Origin: Microthyrium microscopicum | Lineage: Eukaryota; Ascomycota; Dothideomycetes; Microthyriales; Microthyriaceae | Direction of reading: 5' to 3' | DNA length: 64,000 nt | Assembly: GCA_010405405.1 (NCBI GenBank) | Contig: MU004243.1 | Span: 243,340 to 307,339 of the forward strand | Shown here: in pieces, positions 34,238-45,599 of the stretch | How positions within the stretch are numbered: position 1 is the first letter of the stretch | Layout: each line of letters starts with the position of its first letter | Translations under genes and position numbers: made by a program | Notes under the pieces: generated by a model | Databases searched by the model: none | What the model saw: only the letters and a program-made list of their open reading frames with translations | Told to the model about the DNA's origin: nothing

Positions 34238-37060
34238 ATGGGAAAAGACAGGAATGGCAAGAGCCGACGTGAAAAGGGCTTGTCAAAGCGACAAGATAAG
34301 GAACCTGAACTGAAGACTGAGACGAAAGTGATTAGTGATGAGCCCATCTGGGCGTACCAGAATCTCCAGAAAGATCAATTTTACGCTGCTCTCTACTTCT
34401 TCACCTACTCGAAATCTACACAGCCGACAGACTATCTTCAGAATGCTGCTGTTGCCATGGCAGGAGATGCGAGAAATCAGTTACTTGATAAACTGGCATT
34501 ATTGTTTGCCAGATACCGAAACTCTGAGAAGATGGATCGATATGGATGCCCGCCAGAATTCGAAACCAAAACAAGACCATCGACCACTGCAGAGAATGTC
34601 ACTGCTATAGCGCTTGAGATGCCCCCTGAGCCAGACCGCCATATAAAACAAAGGTCATGCAATTGGACATTTTGGATTGCAAAGAACCGTGGGAGTCAGG
34701 ATTTCGATGCCATGAATGATGATATTTTCGCTAAGAAACTTGAACGATGGTACAACGACTTTGAAGGGCCGTTGATTTTGAACGTCGGAGATGAAATCTG
34801 GTCAGACGTGCAGCAGTTTTGGATGCGACGTAGTTGCTATTACTTTGAAATTCTTCAAAAACTTCGCAGTAAATGGTTTCCGGTAGCGAAGGATCCGCTG
34901 TACACCACTGAACCTCCTCCTAAGCTTTTGGAATACTTCTCGGCCATGAATCCAGCGAATGTCAGGACTGACTGGGAGCATGTCTGGAGCCTCATTGAGA
35001 AATTGAAGTTCAACAGCAATGATTGGAAGCAATCAATCAACGACTATGTCAATTGTATCTGCTTCGAAGACACCCAAACCTGGCGTGAGTCTCAGTATGC
35101 AAGATATGGCGCCAGGTCGGCACAGGCTGGGAACGGGGAAGAAGATTCAAAGACGAATCTTTCAACAAATCAACTCAGAGAGAAGAGCCAAATTGCGAAG
35201 GAGTTCCGCGAAGCTATCATTTGTTTACAATTGTTGAGAACACCAAAATCTGTGTTGGAGAAGTTTCTCAATTTTCGACACAGACAACAGAATGCAACAA
35301 GCATCAGCATCCGGTTTCTTCCGGTTACAAATGTGGACAAGCTGAAAGCGGAGAGAATTCATTCCACGATCAAGGCATGGTATGGTGAGAAAGTCAAAAA
35401 TGTCGACGGACAGAAGCTCTTCGCATTGGATGGAGCCAGATCCAATTTAACCTTCAAGCAGCATTCCAAGCTTGTTCTAAGGAAACTTCCACGCGAAGCG
35501 CAAGAGATTCATACGTCTTTTCACTGTGAGCTTCAACTGTTGGGAAAGTTCATGACAAATAAAAATGTACACATGTACTTTGGTTGCAGTAAACTGTCAT
35601 GCTATCTCTGTTGGGCGGTGCTTACAGGATCCAGATTTCGGACTCGAGGATCACACGGAGAAATATCTCCAGATTGCGTCTTTCCTTTCCAGTTCTCAGG
35701 TGAAGATGAGGACAAAAGCTATAACCAGCTTGCAGAAGCATTGAAACGCGTCGAAACCCACTTCCTTGAGCGCATTCGCGATAAGGCCAGCAGAGATGAT
35801 TACCTAGTGACAGATCATCTCGCAATCACCCAAACCCAAGCCAGCGATGCCGCATTTCTTCCTTATGGGCCACATCAAGTCTACAAAAACACATACATCT
35901 TCCATTTCAAAGAATCAGATATCCCAGATACGAGGCACCGACAGCTCATGAACACAATACACGCAAGGAATAAGAGGCCTGCATTAGGTCTTGATCCGCT
36001 ACGTACTCTGACACCAGTGCGTCTCCGCACCTTGTGCAAACCAGGCCAAATGGGTTATCGATTGCTTCGAGCTGTCGAAATACCCCCAAATCTCATCTCA
36101 GATATGGATGCGTTACTTCTCAGCACCGACATCGCTTTCACGGGTGTCACTGAGAAGCATACATATCGGATACCAAAGGTAGAAAACCCACAAAACAGCT
36201 TGTGGATCACGAATTTCAAGTTAGACCAATTGTCTCAATCCCTGCGAGAGCATCATGTAAAGAGAAACAGCAAACAGGGACTCTGGCAGCACGATTTTCT
36301 TGTCGACCAAAGTGACGAACATTACAAAAGTCTCTCATATAAGCCGGCACTAACCTTCTGGCGAGTCCAAGGCTACCCAACCTCTTTGGTCAACTGGAAA
36401 GACCGTACCAGCATGCAGAGCCCTTTTACTGCCAGGGGAAAGTTCTTCGTCTATGAGGCGCCTAGTAGTGAATCCGTCCTGCACAATGAGCTTGCGACAG
36501 AATACATACAGAAGGGCTGGTGGCACTACATTGCTGTGAGGGCTCTACCTGAGGACCCTGTGGTGGTTCAGTTCGCAGAGAATTTCAGCTCTGCAAAGAC
36601 GGTATTGAAGTGGCTACCCCAAGAAAACAAGTATTGGCGGAATTGGGAGAATCATGGAAGGGCATCTGGTATCCCCACCTCGACTAATAATCGAGACCTA
36701 GAGCAGACAGAATCTCTGATCATTTCAAGTGATGGCGAGGAATTTGAGTTTGAGGCTACGAGTTCCGTTGGCGATCTACTCTACGAAGGCGATTCGGAGG
36801 GCGCAAGGAGTGAATACGAGCGTGAACGCTTAGAGATGATGAAACCCGGGTATAAACAGCAGAAGTTGACCACATTTTGGGCAAAAGATATCTGGAGCGA
36901 TGAAGAGCAAGACGAAGAAGAAGGAGAAGAGGAGAGAGAAGAAATGGATGAGACAGAAATGATCAATGACGAACTGGATATGCCTGGAATAGACGATAGA
37001 GAGGGTTCCATGGCTAGTGATGATGAAGAATGCTCATGTTTCCTGATTTCTGATAAGTAA
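34238..37060 (+). CDS. Large protein with an OTT_1508-like nucleic-acid deaminase core
   Basis: One exon, 940 residues from the Met at 34238 (MGKDRNGKSRREKGLSKRQD). The central region has FHCELQLLGKFM (His429-x-Glu431) followed by YFGCSKLSCYLCW (Cys455-x2-Cys458). This HxE ... CxxC pair is the zinc site of the cytidine-deaminase fold, and the wording 'HCExQLL ... GCSKxSCxLCW' is that of the OTT_1508-like deaminase family (PF14441), expanded in filamentous fungi. The N-terminal 400 residues are helical; the C-terminus (from about residue 830) is strongly acidic (runs of Glu and Asp). Members are predicted to edit nucleic acids or act in conflict and defence; none in fungi has a firm role I can name. 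The frame is open and intact. There is no partner gene in obvious linkage. Confidence 0.75.
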   Translation: MGKDRNGKSRREKGLSKRQDKEPELKTETKVISDEPIWAYQNLQKDQFYAALYFFTYSKSTQPTDYLQNAAVAMAGDARNQLLDKLALLFARYRNSEKMDRYGCPPEFETKTRPSTTAENVTAIALEMPPEPDRHIKQRSCNWTFWIAKNRGSQDFDAMNDDIFAKKLERWYNDFEGPLILNVGDEIWSDVQQFWMRRSCYYFEILQKLRSKWFPVAKDPLYTTEPPPKLLEYFSAMNPANVRTDWEHVWSLIEKLKFNSNDWKQSINDYVNCICFEDTQTWRESQYARYGARSAQAGNGEEDSKTNLSTNQLREKSQIAKEFREAIICLQLLRTPKSVLEKFLNFRHRQQNATSISIRFLPVTNVDKLKAERIHSTIKAWYGEKVKNVDGQKLFALDGARSNLTFKQHSKLVLRKLPREAQEIHTSFHCELQLLGKFMTNKNVHMYFGCSKLSCYLCWAVLTGSRFRTRGSHGEISPDCVFPFQFSGEDEDKSYNQLAEALKRVETHFLERIRDKASRDDYLVTDHLAITQTQASDAAFLPYGPHQVYKNTYIFHFKESDIPDTRHRQLMNTIHARNKRPALGLDPLRTLTPVRLRTLCKPGQMGYRLLRAVEIPPNLISDMDALLLSTDIAFTGVTEKHTYRIPKVENPQNSLWITNFKLDQLSQSLREHHVKRNSKQGLWQHDFLVDQSDEHYKSLSYKPALTFWRVQGYPTSLVNWKDRTSMQSPFTARGKFFVYEAPSSESVLHNELATEYIQKGWWHYIAVRALPEDPVVVQFAENFSSAKTVLKWLPQENKYWRNWENHGRASGIPTSTNNRDLEQTESLIISSDGEEFEFEATSSVGDLLYEGDSEGARSEYERERLEMMKPGYKQQKLTTFWAKDIWSDEEQDEEEGEEEREEMDETEMINDELDMPGIDDREGSMASDDEECSCFLISDK

Positions 37061-37453
37061 ACAAATTAGCACAGTCACTTGTTTGATGATGGATCTCTGT
37101 TATACTATACAGTACTGGTGTTCAATATCTTTCAAGCTAAGTGAGTTCAATCACATTTGTCGTATAATTTCACTACTTTGACATGTTCCTGTGACATAGC
37201 TCATGAATTGAATTAGATTATAGCATTTGCTTTGACTTCTGTAAATTACACGCCCTTCCGCTTAGAGGCTCAAAATAACTCCCAGATAAGTCTTTGACTT
37301 ATCAAAATGCTCCATCATCAAGTCGTAACGATCACAAACATTCAATCCGACACCGAAAGTATCTTCCTCTTTCCCTAATCTCGACATCCTAATCAGACAT
37401 CTCTCACTAACTCAGTAGAGTTCAAAGCGAAGAGACGACCAATATCTAAGTAT
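37061..37453. other. Convergent 3' region, nothing recognised
   Basis: About 390 bases of AT-rich sequence between the deaminase-like gene and the MFS gene. Confidence 0.4.
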
Positions 37454-39290
37454 TTAGTGAGCCATATCAGATGCAACTCCCGTCTCTTCATCATCTCCTT
37501 TGTACGCGAACCTCGAAAAGCGCCTGATGCTCTCGCCCTTGAAGTAGAACACGTACGGAATCGCACAACAAGCCAGCGCAATGAAGCCCAACAAAGAGCT
37601 CGCCCACTGATATCCCAAGCGTGCATACATCTGCTCCGTGAACAGTACCGTCGCTGCTCCCCAAAAGCTGCGAATGCATGTCTTGGCTGCCAATGCTGAT
37701 GCTGCCTGGTGTTGGTAGCTATCGACCAAGTAGTTGTTGGCGCTATTGTAAAGAAAGATGAAGCCGAAGCCCACGGGGAAGCCGCCGCCAATAGCTGGAC
37801 CAGCCCACGAGAGAGCTGGGTAGGAAGACCAGGCGAAGATGAACAAGCCGACGGGGATGAACCAGCAGAAGATCATCATGGGGATCAGACGGGCTTCTGG
37901 TGGTGGTCTGCCATTGAACTTTTTCATGAGGGAAAGGTAGTGTTTGTTGACGAGGGGGGAGCAGATGGCGGAAGCAATGACGCCGACGGCAAGGGGAATG
38001 AACATTAGTCCAGTGGTGGATGCGCTGTAGCCTTTGCCTTCTTGGTATATGATTGGGAAGGCGATGAAGAACCTGTTTGGTCCTGTTAGTATTTGCTCCC
38101 AGCTAACGAGGTGAGTGAATATGACTTACATGTAGAGCAGGCTATACAAGACACTCATGTAGAGCGATATGAGCAGCACAATTGGCTCGAGGCAAAGCAG
38201 TTGGAATGGTCGGACGAGAAAGACCATGAGGCGCTGAGTGAATGGACGCTCATCCAGTTCAAGCTCAGTGACAAACGTCTCGTCGCCTGTAGTCTGTCTC
38301 AACTTCTTCGCCCGCCGAGCCAGAAGAGTTGGTGCATATGTCTCGGGAACAGTAAAGGTAATCAGGATCCAGCACACAGCAGATAAAATGAGTTGAATCC
38401 AGTACAACCACCGCCAACCGAGATTGTCAGAGATAAAGCCACCGACAAGTGGTCCAATGGCCGGCCCAATGAAGGGAGCAGCAGAGAACGCAGCCATAGG
38501 TATTCCACGCTCTTCATTCTTCCACAGGTCCGCCAATGTACCGCCAACCAAAGTCATCGGCGCGCTGAAGGCGATACCATCAATGGCGCGGGTGACAAGC
38601 AGTGTTGTGATATTCTTCGACACGGCGCCCGGAATAATAAAGATGACAGCAACCAGCAATGTAGTAGCATAAATGATTCTCCTGCCCAAAATCTCACTCA
38701 ACGGCGCGAACACCATTGGCCCTATTGAAGAATTAGCACTGCTATTTCCCCCATCAACCTCCGTCTCGTCTCAACGTACCAAGACCGAAACCCATCACAA
38801 ACACCGTAATACTCAACAACGCCACCTCCTCACTAACCCCAAACTCCTCCGCCGGCCCCCTAATATTCGCCGTGATAACCGCACTATTGAACGCAACGCT
38901 AAAACACGTAATGGCCACCATCATCGTACACCACCACTTATACGCCTTGCTCCAATTCTTCGGATTCTCAGGATCGTTGATTGTCCACGTCACCAACTGC
39001 CATGGCTCGATTTTGCCTGTCTTATGGGATCTGACTTGCTTAAGAATCTGGCCAGTCGCTGTCTCCTCTGTATACTCTTCAAGAGCTGCGTCGGCGGCAC
39101 CATTGGTGAGTGTGCGAAAGGGGAGGTTGACTAGGTCGGATTCGTCAACGTGTGCTTGGGAGCGGACGGAGCGGGTTGTGCGGTTTGTGGGGAGGCGGTT
39201 GAGGGCATTGGATTTGGTGTTGAGGATGCCGTTGTAGTGGGCGTCTTTTTCGTTGCTGGATGTTGAACTGCTATCGTCGAATTGATCCAT
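37454..39290 (-). CDS. MFS drug:H+ antiporter (DHA1-type)
   Basis: Three exons: 39290-38780, 38721-38130, 38072-37454; 573 residues, introns of 58 and 57 bases. A polar N-terminus of about 105 residues leads to [19 protein letters not shown], the hallmark entry of fungal DHA1 multidrug transporters. [20 protein letters not shown] with GRR follows (the first-loop MFS motif, assembled across splice 1), then [17 protein letters not shown] and [16 protein letters not shown]. Twelve spans are expected and the pattern is complete. The family exports toxic compounds or small metabolites across the plasma membrane. No biosynthetic genes sit beside it, so the substrate is unknown. Confidence 0.92.
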
Positions 39291-39526
39291 TTTGGTTTGT
39301 AATTTGTATGATTATAGCTGAGAGGAAATAATAGGTACAGTGTGTGAATTGGAGGCACAATGTGCAAGTGTATTAGATGTTGGTAATGTCACTGAAGTTT
39401 TCTAGATGTGAATGATATCAAACTCCCTCAAAACACCTTCCATGCGACGATATTTATCCTTTTCTCCAATATCCCCACCATCAAATCTTCATCCCGAGTC
39501 TCTTCCTAAATATTGACACTACATCA

Positions 39527-39772
39527 TCATTGTTGTGAAGACATCCAGACGACCGACCAATCAGAATCGCGAGCAATATCCTGACCTCCTGAATTTCGAG
39601 TGTCCGAGCCAAATCCGACAGAACCCCTTTCCAGCAATGCGGAAGAGATACCGCCTCCAACAACAACATTAGTGCGGAACATCATAAAGCTATCAGAAGT
39701 TCAGCCTCACTAACCCATATTCGGATTCTGTACTCGAGCGAGATGCATAAAATATGCCGCAATCCAAGCCAT
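39527..39772 (-). CDS. Possible small two-exon gene or gene fragment
   Basis: Two segments, 39772-39715 and 39654-39527, join in frame over a 60-base interval with donor GTTAGT, a CACTAATG branch-like site and acceptor GGAG. The product would be 61 residues: MAWIAAYFMHLARVQNPNMG, then GISSALLERGSVGFGSDTRN, ending SSQQ. It reads like the end of a larger protein, but a TAA lies in frame four codons before the Met. No family is recognised. It may be chance or a fragment. Confidence 0.25.
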
Positions 39773-41060
39773 GCTGCTCAATTATAATGAGAAGCTGCGC
39801 AGCAACCACACCCATGACTGCGAATATGCAGCGTTTAGCGTGGAAAGGTATTTGAGCTTTGTGGTGAGTAAATCCCGACTGACCGATGGAGTACTCTCGG
39901 GTATCTTAATGTCTATTCAAATTTGTAGACTTCCTATGAGAATGCGATGTCTCGTTACTGATTTGCATTGATGACTGACCATTTGACTAGACTCTGCAGG
40001 CTGGTTGCTATCTCGTCACACCATGGAGCAATACGTTCTCTCCCACGGTACGGACATTTACCAAGAAAGAAGTGCGTAAACAGGCAAGAGAGTTCAGTGA
40101 TTATAGAACTGTCCAAGATACTCCAGAATATAACGTTCAACCAAGGTCATATAAAAAGTCCTATCGTTCCCATTCCCAGAGATATATCCATAATCCCCAA
40201 ACTCCAAGTTAGAGGGCATTAAATAGCAATCATCAACAGGAATATATGATGGACGGTCTGAAGAGTAAGCAAGTAATATTTCCTTATTTGACTTTCTTTG
40301 TTGCAGAAAGGAGAAGCAGAGACAAAAGTGAGAGAGTATTATGCACCGCACCCTGCGAACACTTTAAAAGCACCGTTTCTCCTCGAGTCCATGTACACTT
40401 TCGCCTGTCCAAACCCTTGAGCAGACAATCATCTTTTCATTTTCAACGCGTCTCATATCTCAGACCAGAGTAAATCAGAGTGATTTGAAAATGCCAACAA
40501 AACAATGAACGATGTGCAAGAACCAAGGGACACTAGACAGTTCTCCAACGCCGTAGAGAATATCCCAAATTCAGAGGTACCAGCAACGGGTCCGTTAAAA
40601 TAACAGGTATTGAAAGGGGTATAGGAGAGAAGATATCGAGTTTTGGTGAAACAAAAGGCCATTATTCAACGGGTACTAGTTTGGAAGAAAGTCTGCAGTA
40701 GATTGATCGCTTGCAAGCCAGCTGATTAGAGGCTCATGTTCGAATAGTCGTACCGCAAAGAAACTCGGGGTTTGTAGAGATATGTTCAAATCATGAAGCA
40801 GATTGCTTTTTGGTCCATATCTAGCCATCACTGAAAAAGCAGTTAAAAGGCCACCAATGAAATAAATGAAATGAACACCCGGAAACAGCTGGCCACCAGG
40901 CAAACCACAAAACGCCAAAGGAATGATCGATTCCAGAATATGCATCGTCAGGGGTGGGGGATTTCGCAAGATAGCAAGTTACACAGGCAGTGGGGCGACC
41001 TGTGGGCTATCAAGGGTAATTGAGATAGTCTTTGAAATCGGTGTCTGTAAGCTCTGTCTT
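39773..41060. other. Long intergenic region, no firm gene
   Basis: About 1.3 kb. A minus-strand open frame at 40676-40969 (internal ATG, FIYFIGGLLTAFSVMARYG) has no supporting signature and lies in the likely 3' UTR side of the SOM1-like gene. Nothing else is seen. Confidence 0.35.
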
Positions 41061-43322
41061 CTAGACGTTGGTGCCAGCTTCTACCGGATTGTCGAATCCC
41101 ATATCATTAATTGAGAAGCTCGTGTCCTCAGTCTGTAGGAAAGACTCAAAATCAAAATCGCCAAGAACATCGGTGCTATCGATGCCGGCAAAGTCGAGGC
41201 TAAATCCACCATTCTATCAAAAAATTAGCAGCGTCCGGTAACGAAGTGGGTCATCCAATCTTACATCATCGGCCATCCCATTGTTGTTAAACATATTGTT
41301 GCCATTGTCAAGCGGTTGGACTTGAGCTGGAGGCTGTGTCGTTGCATTGCCAGCGGCAGGGTTGGCGCCACCTTTATTACTGAAGGATTCACGACCAGGC
41401 ATAGGCGTTATTGGTGTTGAAGGAGCCGATACTGCAGGTTCTGAGCTTTCAACGGGTGTGGCAGCAGCGGCAGCACCTTTCTTAGCAGCGGCCTTCTGTT
41501 CATTGGTTAGATTGGTCATGAGCTGGAATTGCTTTGTCTTGCTTACCTTCTTGCCAGTTTCCTTCTTTTTCGGGTTGCCTTTCGCAGTTTGAGATGGGGT
41601 TGGTGGAGCTGGCGGCTGCGCAGGCGACGATTCTTGAGTTCTTTGTTGTGGTGTGGGCTGATTCTCGGCTGGGGCTGGCGGTGGAGCCATAGTGCCAGGA
41701 CGAGGTTGAGGAGTACCGATAGATGCGGGTCCTGGTTGGTTACCTGGATTCTGCATGCCAACACCAGCGCCTCCAGGAGGCCAAGATACGCCGTTTGGTA
41801 ATCTACCATTTTGTTGAGCTTGACGCAGCATTTCCATTTGTTGTTGTGGATTTGTGCCTATTGGGAACGCCGGATGCGAACTTGGTGGCCGATTGTTCAT
41901 GTTAGGCATTTGCGCATAATACTGCTGAGGCATTTGGCCATTTGAAGCATCAAAACCAGGTGCTCCTGGTGAGTTCCGTTGTTGCGGCAGACCAGGCATT
42001 GGAGAGCCAGGTAAATCGCCTTGGCTCATCTTTGGTGTTCCTCGTTTCATTTGATCAGCAGGATTAGGTGATGGCCCACCTCCTCTGCTACCAGAAGGCG
42101 ACATGTTAGGAGCGAAAATTGTATTGCCTCCTGGACCACTGCCTGGACCGCCTGGACCACCTGGGCCGCCGGGACCGGGGCCCTGGTTGTGGGTGATGTG
42201 GTCTTGTTCGCGTCTAGCTTGCAATAATCGTTTCTTATTCTGTTGCTCCAACAGCATGAGCTGCATCTGGTAATCTTGGAGAGCGTGTCTACCATCTCCA
42301 CCGCCATTATTGGGCATGCCCCTCGCGTTTGCCATGTACTCCAGGTCAATGGACTGGCCCATTGGGCCGGTAGGCATACCATTCATCCCTTCTAGTTTCG
42401 GTTGACCGTTTGGGCCATTGGCAAAGGCATTGAGTTGAGCTTCACTCATTCCATTTTGTAACATGGGATTGCCCATCTGAGGGGTTCCCATAGGTCGGCC
42501 ACCTGCCATCATTGCCGAACCTTCAAAGCCGTTGCCATTATCGAGCCTAGGCTTTTTCGATGGTGAGGGAGCGTTGTCCATGGTCCCTCCGGGAGTGTTG
42601 GGACGTTGGCCTTGACCGGGCATACCCATACCGGATGGATTGCGCTGCATTTGAGCATTTCGAGCTTCCATTATTCTTTTGTAATCCTCACTATAATGGT
42701 CAGTGCTGTACAATAGACGAAGAGATCACGACTTACGGGTTTGTCTGGGATAAGTTTCGCATCTGTATCTGGTTCATCTGATTCATGTCTAGCTGTTGTC
42801 CTTTTACCTTGGCAAATTCGGCCTTGGCAGGGTTGTAAAGCATGGCTTTCGTCCTTTGTTGTTGCTTGGTTGAGCGTTAGCATGAGTTAGTTAGAGGAGT
42901 CATGCTATACTTACGACATAGTCATTTGTGATAGCGCGAAAAAGTGGTTGTCGACCTCCCGTACGTGCGGAATTGAATGTATCCCAAAACATACAAAACC
43001 ATTCATAGAGAAAAGAATTGTCACTGAAATTTACCCCAGTGTCGGCATCAGGGAGATCGGCCGGCCGCTTTACACCCTTGTCACCATCCATATTCATGCC
43101 GTTGACTTTCGGATCTTTGACCTTCAAGGTATTTTGGCTCTTAAATAGGCGTGCTGTGTCCCATTGCTTGTTTTTCATAAGGTGGTCGTAGATGTATGTG
43201 TTGAGCATTTGAGCATGTTGGTCCTCGGCCTGGGAACTTTGCTGCATTCCCATCTGCTGTTGTCCACCCATAGGAGGTATGCCAACAGGGCCACCGGCCA
43301 CCGGCATGGTCATTCCGTTCAT
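41061..43322 (-). CDS. LisH-domain transcriptional regulator (SOM1/SomA/FLO8-like)
   Basis: Four exons: 43322-42915, 42864-42737, 42690-41265, 41213-41061; 704 residues. Introns of 50, 46 and 51 bases all keep frame. Near the N-terminus, MLNTYIYDHLMKNKQWDTAR is a LisH motif; NFSDNSFLYEWFCMFWDTFN then completes the LUFS-type block of SOM1, SomA and FLO8. Exon 2 reads RTKAMLYNPAKAEFAKVKGQ. The long middle is Gln/Pro/Gly/Met-rich and disordered, and the C-terminus is acidic (DVLGDFDFESFLQTEDTSFS), fitting an activation region. Homologues act with PtaB/LDB1-like partners downstream of cAMP-PKA to control adhesion, conidiation and virulence. The leader is long with a short uORF (43902-43864). Confidence 0.85.
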
Positions 43323-44797
43323 GACTTGAGAGGGTGTGATGCCAGAGTGAGGTGTTGATGAAGTTGGCGACAGTCAGGCGGATTGCCGGACGGGGCACAA
43401 GATTAGGGCAGCAAACTACCAGTAATCGGAGATTCTGGGTGGGGAGAGCGCGGATGCGTTGTGGAGGATAGGATGCGACCTGGCAATGGGAAAATATTCA
43501 GTCGCGAGCAAAAAGACGGGTCGCGAGGCGAAGTCGAAGAGGTGAGTCGAACGAGGATGATGATGCAAGTTGATGTAGGCCAGCGTGGTGGGTGCTATGT
43601 AGTGTCGAAGGTAAATGCGTGCAGGCAAGCCGCAGGCAAGTGCGAGGGTACTCAGCAAGAGCAGGTAGACGTATACTGAAACGAAGCGCAAAGAGAATGA
43701 GATAGCTAGCGAAACAGGAAGATATGGTAGTAATTGGAAGTTGCGTAAGGTTGGTAGTGGTGGTATATTGAAAGTAGTAAGTAGTACTAGCAGGACTAGT
43801 AATAGCAAAAGTTAGGGAGGCGATGGGCGTCGGCGCAGGCTCGGGCGCAGGGCTGGTTAACTACTAGCAGAAGAGACGGGATGGCGCGAGGGAACGGCGC
43901 ATCAGACAGGTAGCTAGCTGTACCGAGTGTGCAGGCACAGCAACGAAGGAGAAGAGAGTGATAGTAGGAGAAAATTGACAAGAGGCCACTTTGAGGTGTA
44001 GTGTTGGTGTGAAGGAGAAGAAGGTGGTTAGGAGATGGCGAGTTGCAGGCCGGGAGATTGTGGAGACTGGATGGGAGTGGACTGAACTTGAGAGGGAAGG
44101 AGTTTGAGAGATTAGGAGAGTTGAGAGCCTGGGAGGGAATCAAGAGAGGGCAGGTCCCAGGCACTCCCACTGCAAAATGCCAAGACTGAAGTAAGAGAAG
44201 GGCAGGAACTAGTCAACCTGTCCAATCAATCCAATCTATTCTGCCACCATCTCTCATTAAAGCTTAGCGTACCACATCATCCCTGGCATATCGAGCCCTA
44301 ACCCCGTTACATGCCTGAAATTTGTGCCTGAATGCCTACCGCAGCCACGCGCTTATCAGCCTGAATTACTACAATAGCCGCCATATATCTTTAGAATCTA
44401 CGGTCTATTCGTTTAGACAAGCATGGACTAGGGCCTCATAAAGTTTGCCTAGTAGTGGAGCATGATATCGTTGCTTAGTCAGAGAGGCCTACTTCATTGC
44501 TATCAGCTTGCATGTAATACAGTGATACTCTTAGAACCACTCTCTCAAAGACAAGCTCGCTCGATCGCGATATATACCTGACCTGACTCCTGATAGTGTT
44601 AGGCTTTGCCTCCGAGCGTACACTAAGCCTGAATGTTTGTCCAGACATGTCCTACAATGGGCTCTTGGTCATCAGGCCTCACAGCTGCCGGTAGGAACCT
44701 TTTTCATCATGAAAGCCGACTGCCACGACCTTAGACTTTAGAGCTTGGTCTACAAGTTCCAATTATCATCATTCATCAAACTGCCTCGCGTAACCAG
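43323..44797. other. Long 5' leader/promoter of the SOM1-like gene and 3' flank of BET3
   Basis: About 1.5 kb. On the minus strand, the 580 bases next to the SOM1-like ATG are pyrimidine-rich and contain no ATG at all, as expected of a long transcribed leader. Two long minus-strand frames here (43416-43808, 43796-44170) lack an ATG start. The rest shows no gene. Confidence 0.45.
43864..43902 (-). promoter_or_regulatory. Candidate uORF in the SOM1-like leader
   Basis: The only ATG on the minus strand between 43323 and about 44170 opens a 12-codon frame (MRRSLAPSRLFC, stop). It lies 541 bases upstream of the main start. In a leader otherwise cleared of ATGs this single short frame could modulate translation. 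Whether the leader reaches this far is not known. Confidence 0.3.
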
Positions 44798-45599
44798 CTA
44801 GTCGTCCTCCGGTGGCATCTCATCCTCCAGGTGCCGCACTAATGTTATGCGCATCTCTGTTGTGTCATTCCCTCGAAGCACATCACTGACGAAATGCGCT
44901 TCCACTTGTACGTGGACCTGCCCGAGTTAGTAAGAGCCTCTCTCCAAGTTTGACGACCATACCATTTCCAAGGCCCCACGCAACACCCCACAAAGTATAT
45001 TCGAGTACCAAAGCTCATCCTGCGCTCTTCCATCATCAGGCAACTCGACAAAATCCGCCAATGGGTTCTCCTCAAACACCAGAGAGAATTGTTTGCTGTC
45101 GCTCGTCCAGTTGGTCACTATAGGTGTAATGTTTAGAAAGACCTTGAACCCGACCTGTACCCTTGAGTCAACTCTAATGTCATCCAAGAAATTATGCTGT
45201 GTACCTTTGATATGACTTCAGCAGTTTCTCGGAAATTGCTGCATCCCATTGGCACTGTCGCCTTAGCCAGAAAGTCTTCTATCAGCCGTAATCCGATATT
45301 GTAGCCCATCTTGTCTAGCTGTCGATTGACTTCCACATAGTTGCCATCAAAGTCTTTGCAAAGTTGTGCGACTATTGTGCCGTATGTGAGTGTAACGAGT
45401 TCGGCGCTGACTTTGTCCACTTTTGTTCTGTGGTTTCGTCAGCGGGGTCGCTGAAGGTATAATCGATGGGCGAGGGCATGCTGGCGGGCAAGTTACGTAC
45501 TTCCATATCCTATAGACACAATTAGAATGGAAAAACGGTGAACTGGACAAGTAGTTGGGCTTACTCTTCACCAATCCGGGCTGTCTTTGCAGCGGACAT
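44798..45599 (-). CDS. BET3: TRAPP complex subunit BET3
   Basis: Five exons: 45599-45565, 45509-45501, 45427-45205, 45154-44963, 44917-44798; 192 residues (yeast 193). Exon 2 is a 9-base micro-exon. The product opens MSAAKTARIGEEIWKTKVDK, then AELVTLTYGTIVAQLCKDF, DKMGYNIGLRLIEDFLAK, CSNFRETAEVISKVGFKVFL and WYSNILCGVLRGALEMV, all family-typical, with the conserved Cys of the palmitoylation site present (PMGCSNFRE). BET3 is the core dimer-forming subunit of TRAPP, which activates Ypt1 in ER-Golgi traffic. All joins keep frame only if the micro-exon is included. Confidence 0.95.

Noticed and set aside
40676-40969. 97-codon minus-strand frame with a hydrophobic stretch
   Set aside because: No ATG at its head, no recognisable family and it lies in the probable 3' UTR side of the SOM1-like gene.
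43416-44170. Two long minus-strand frames upstream of the SOM1-like gene
   Set aside because: Neither has an ATG start. Leu/Pro/Ser-rich readings result from the pyrimidine-rich leader.
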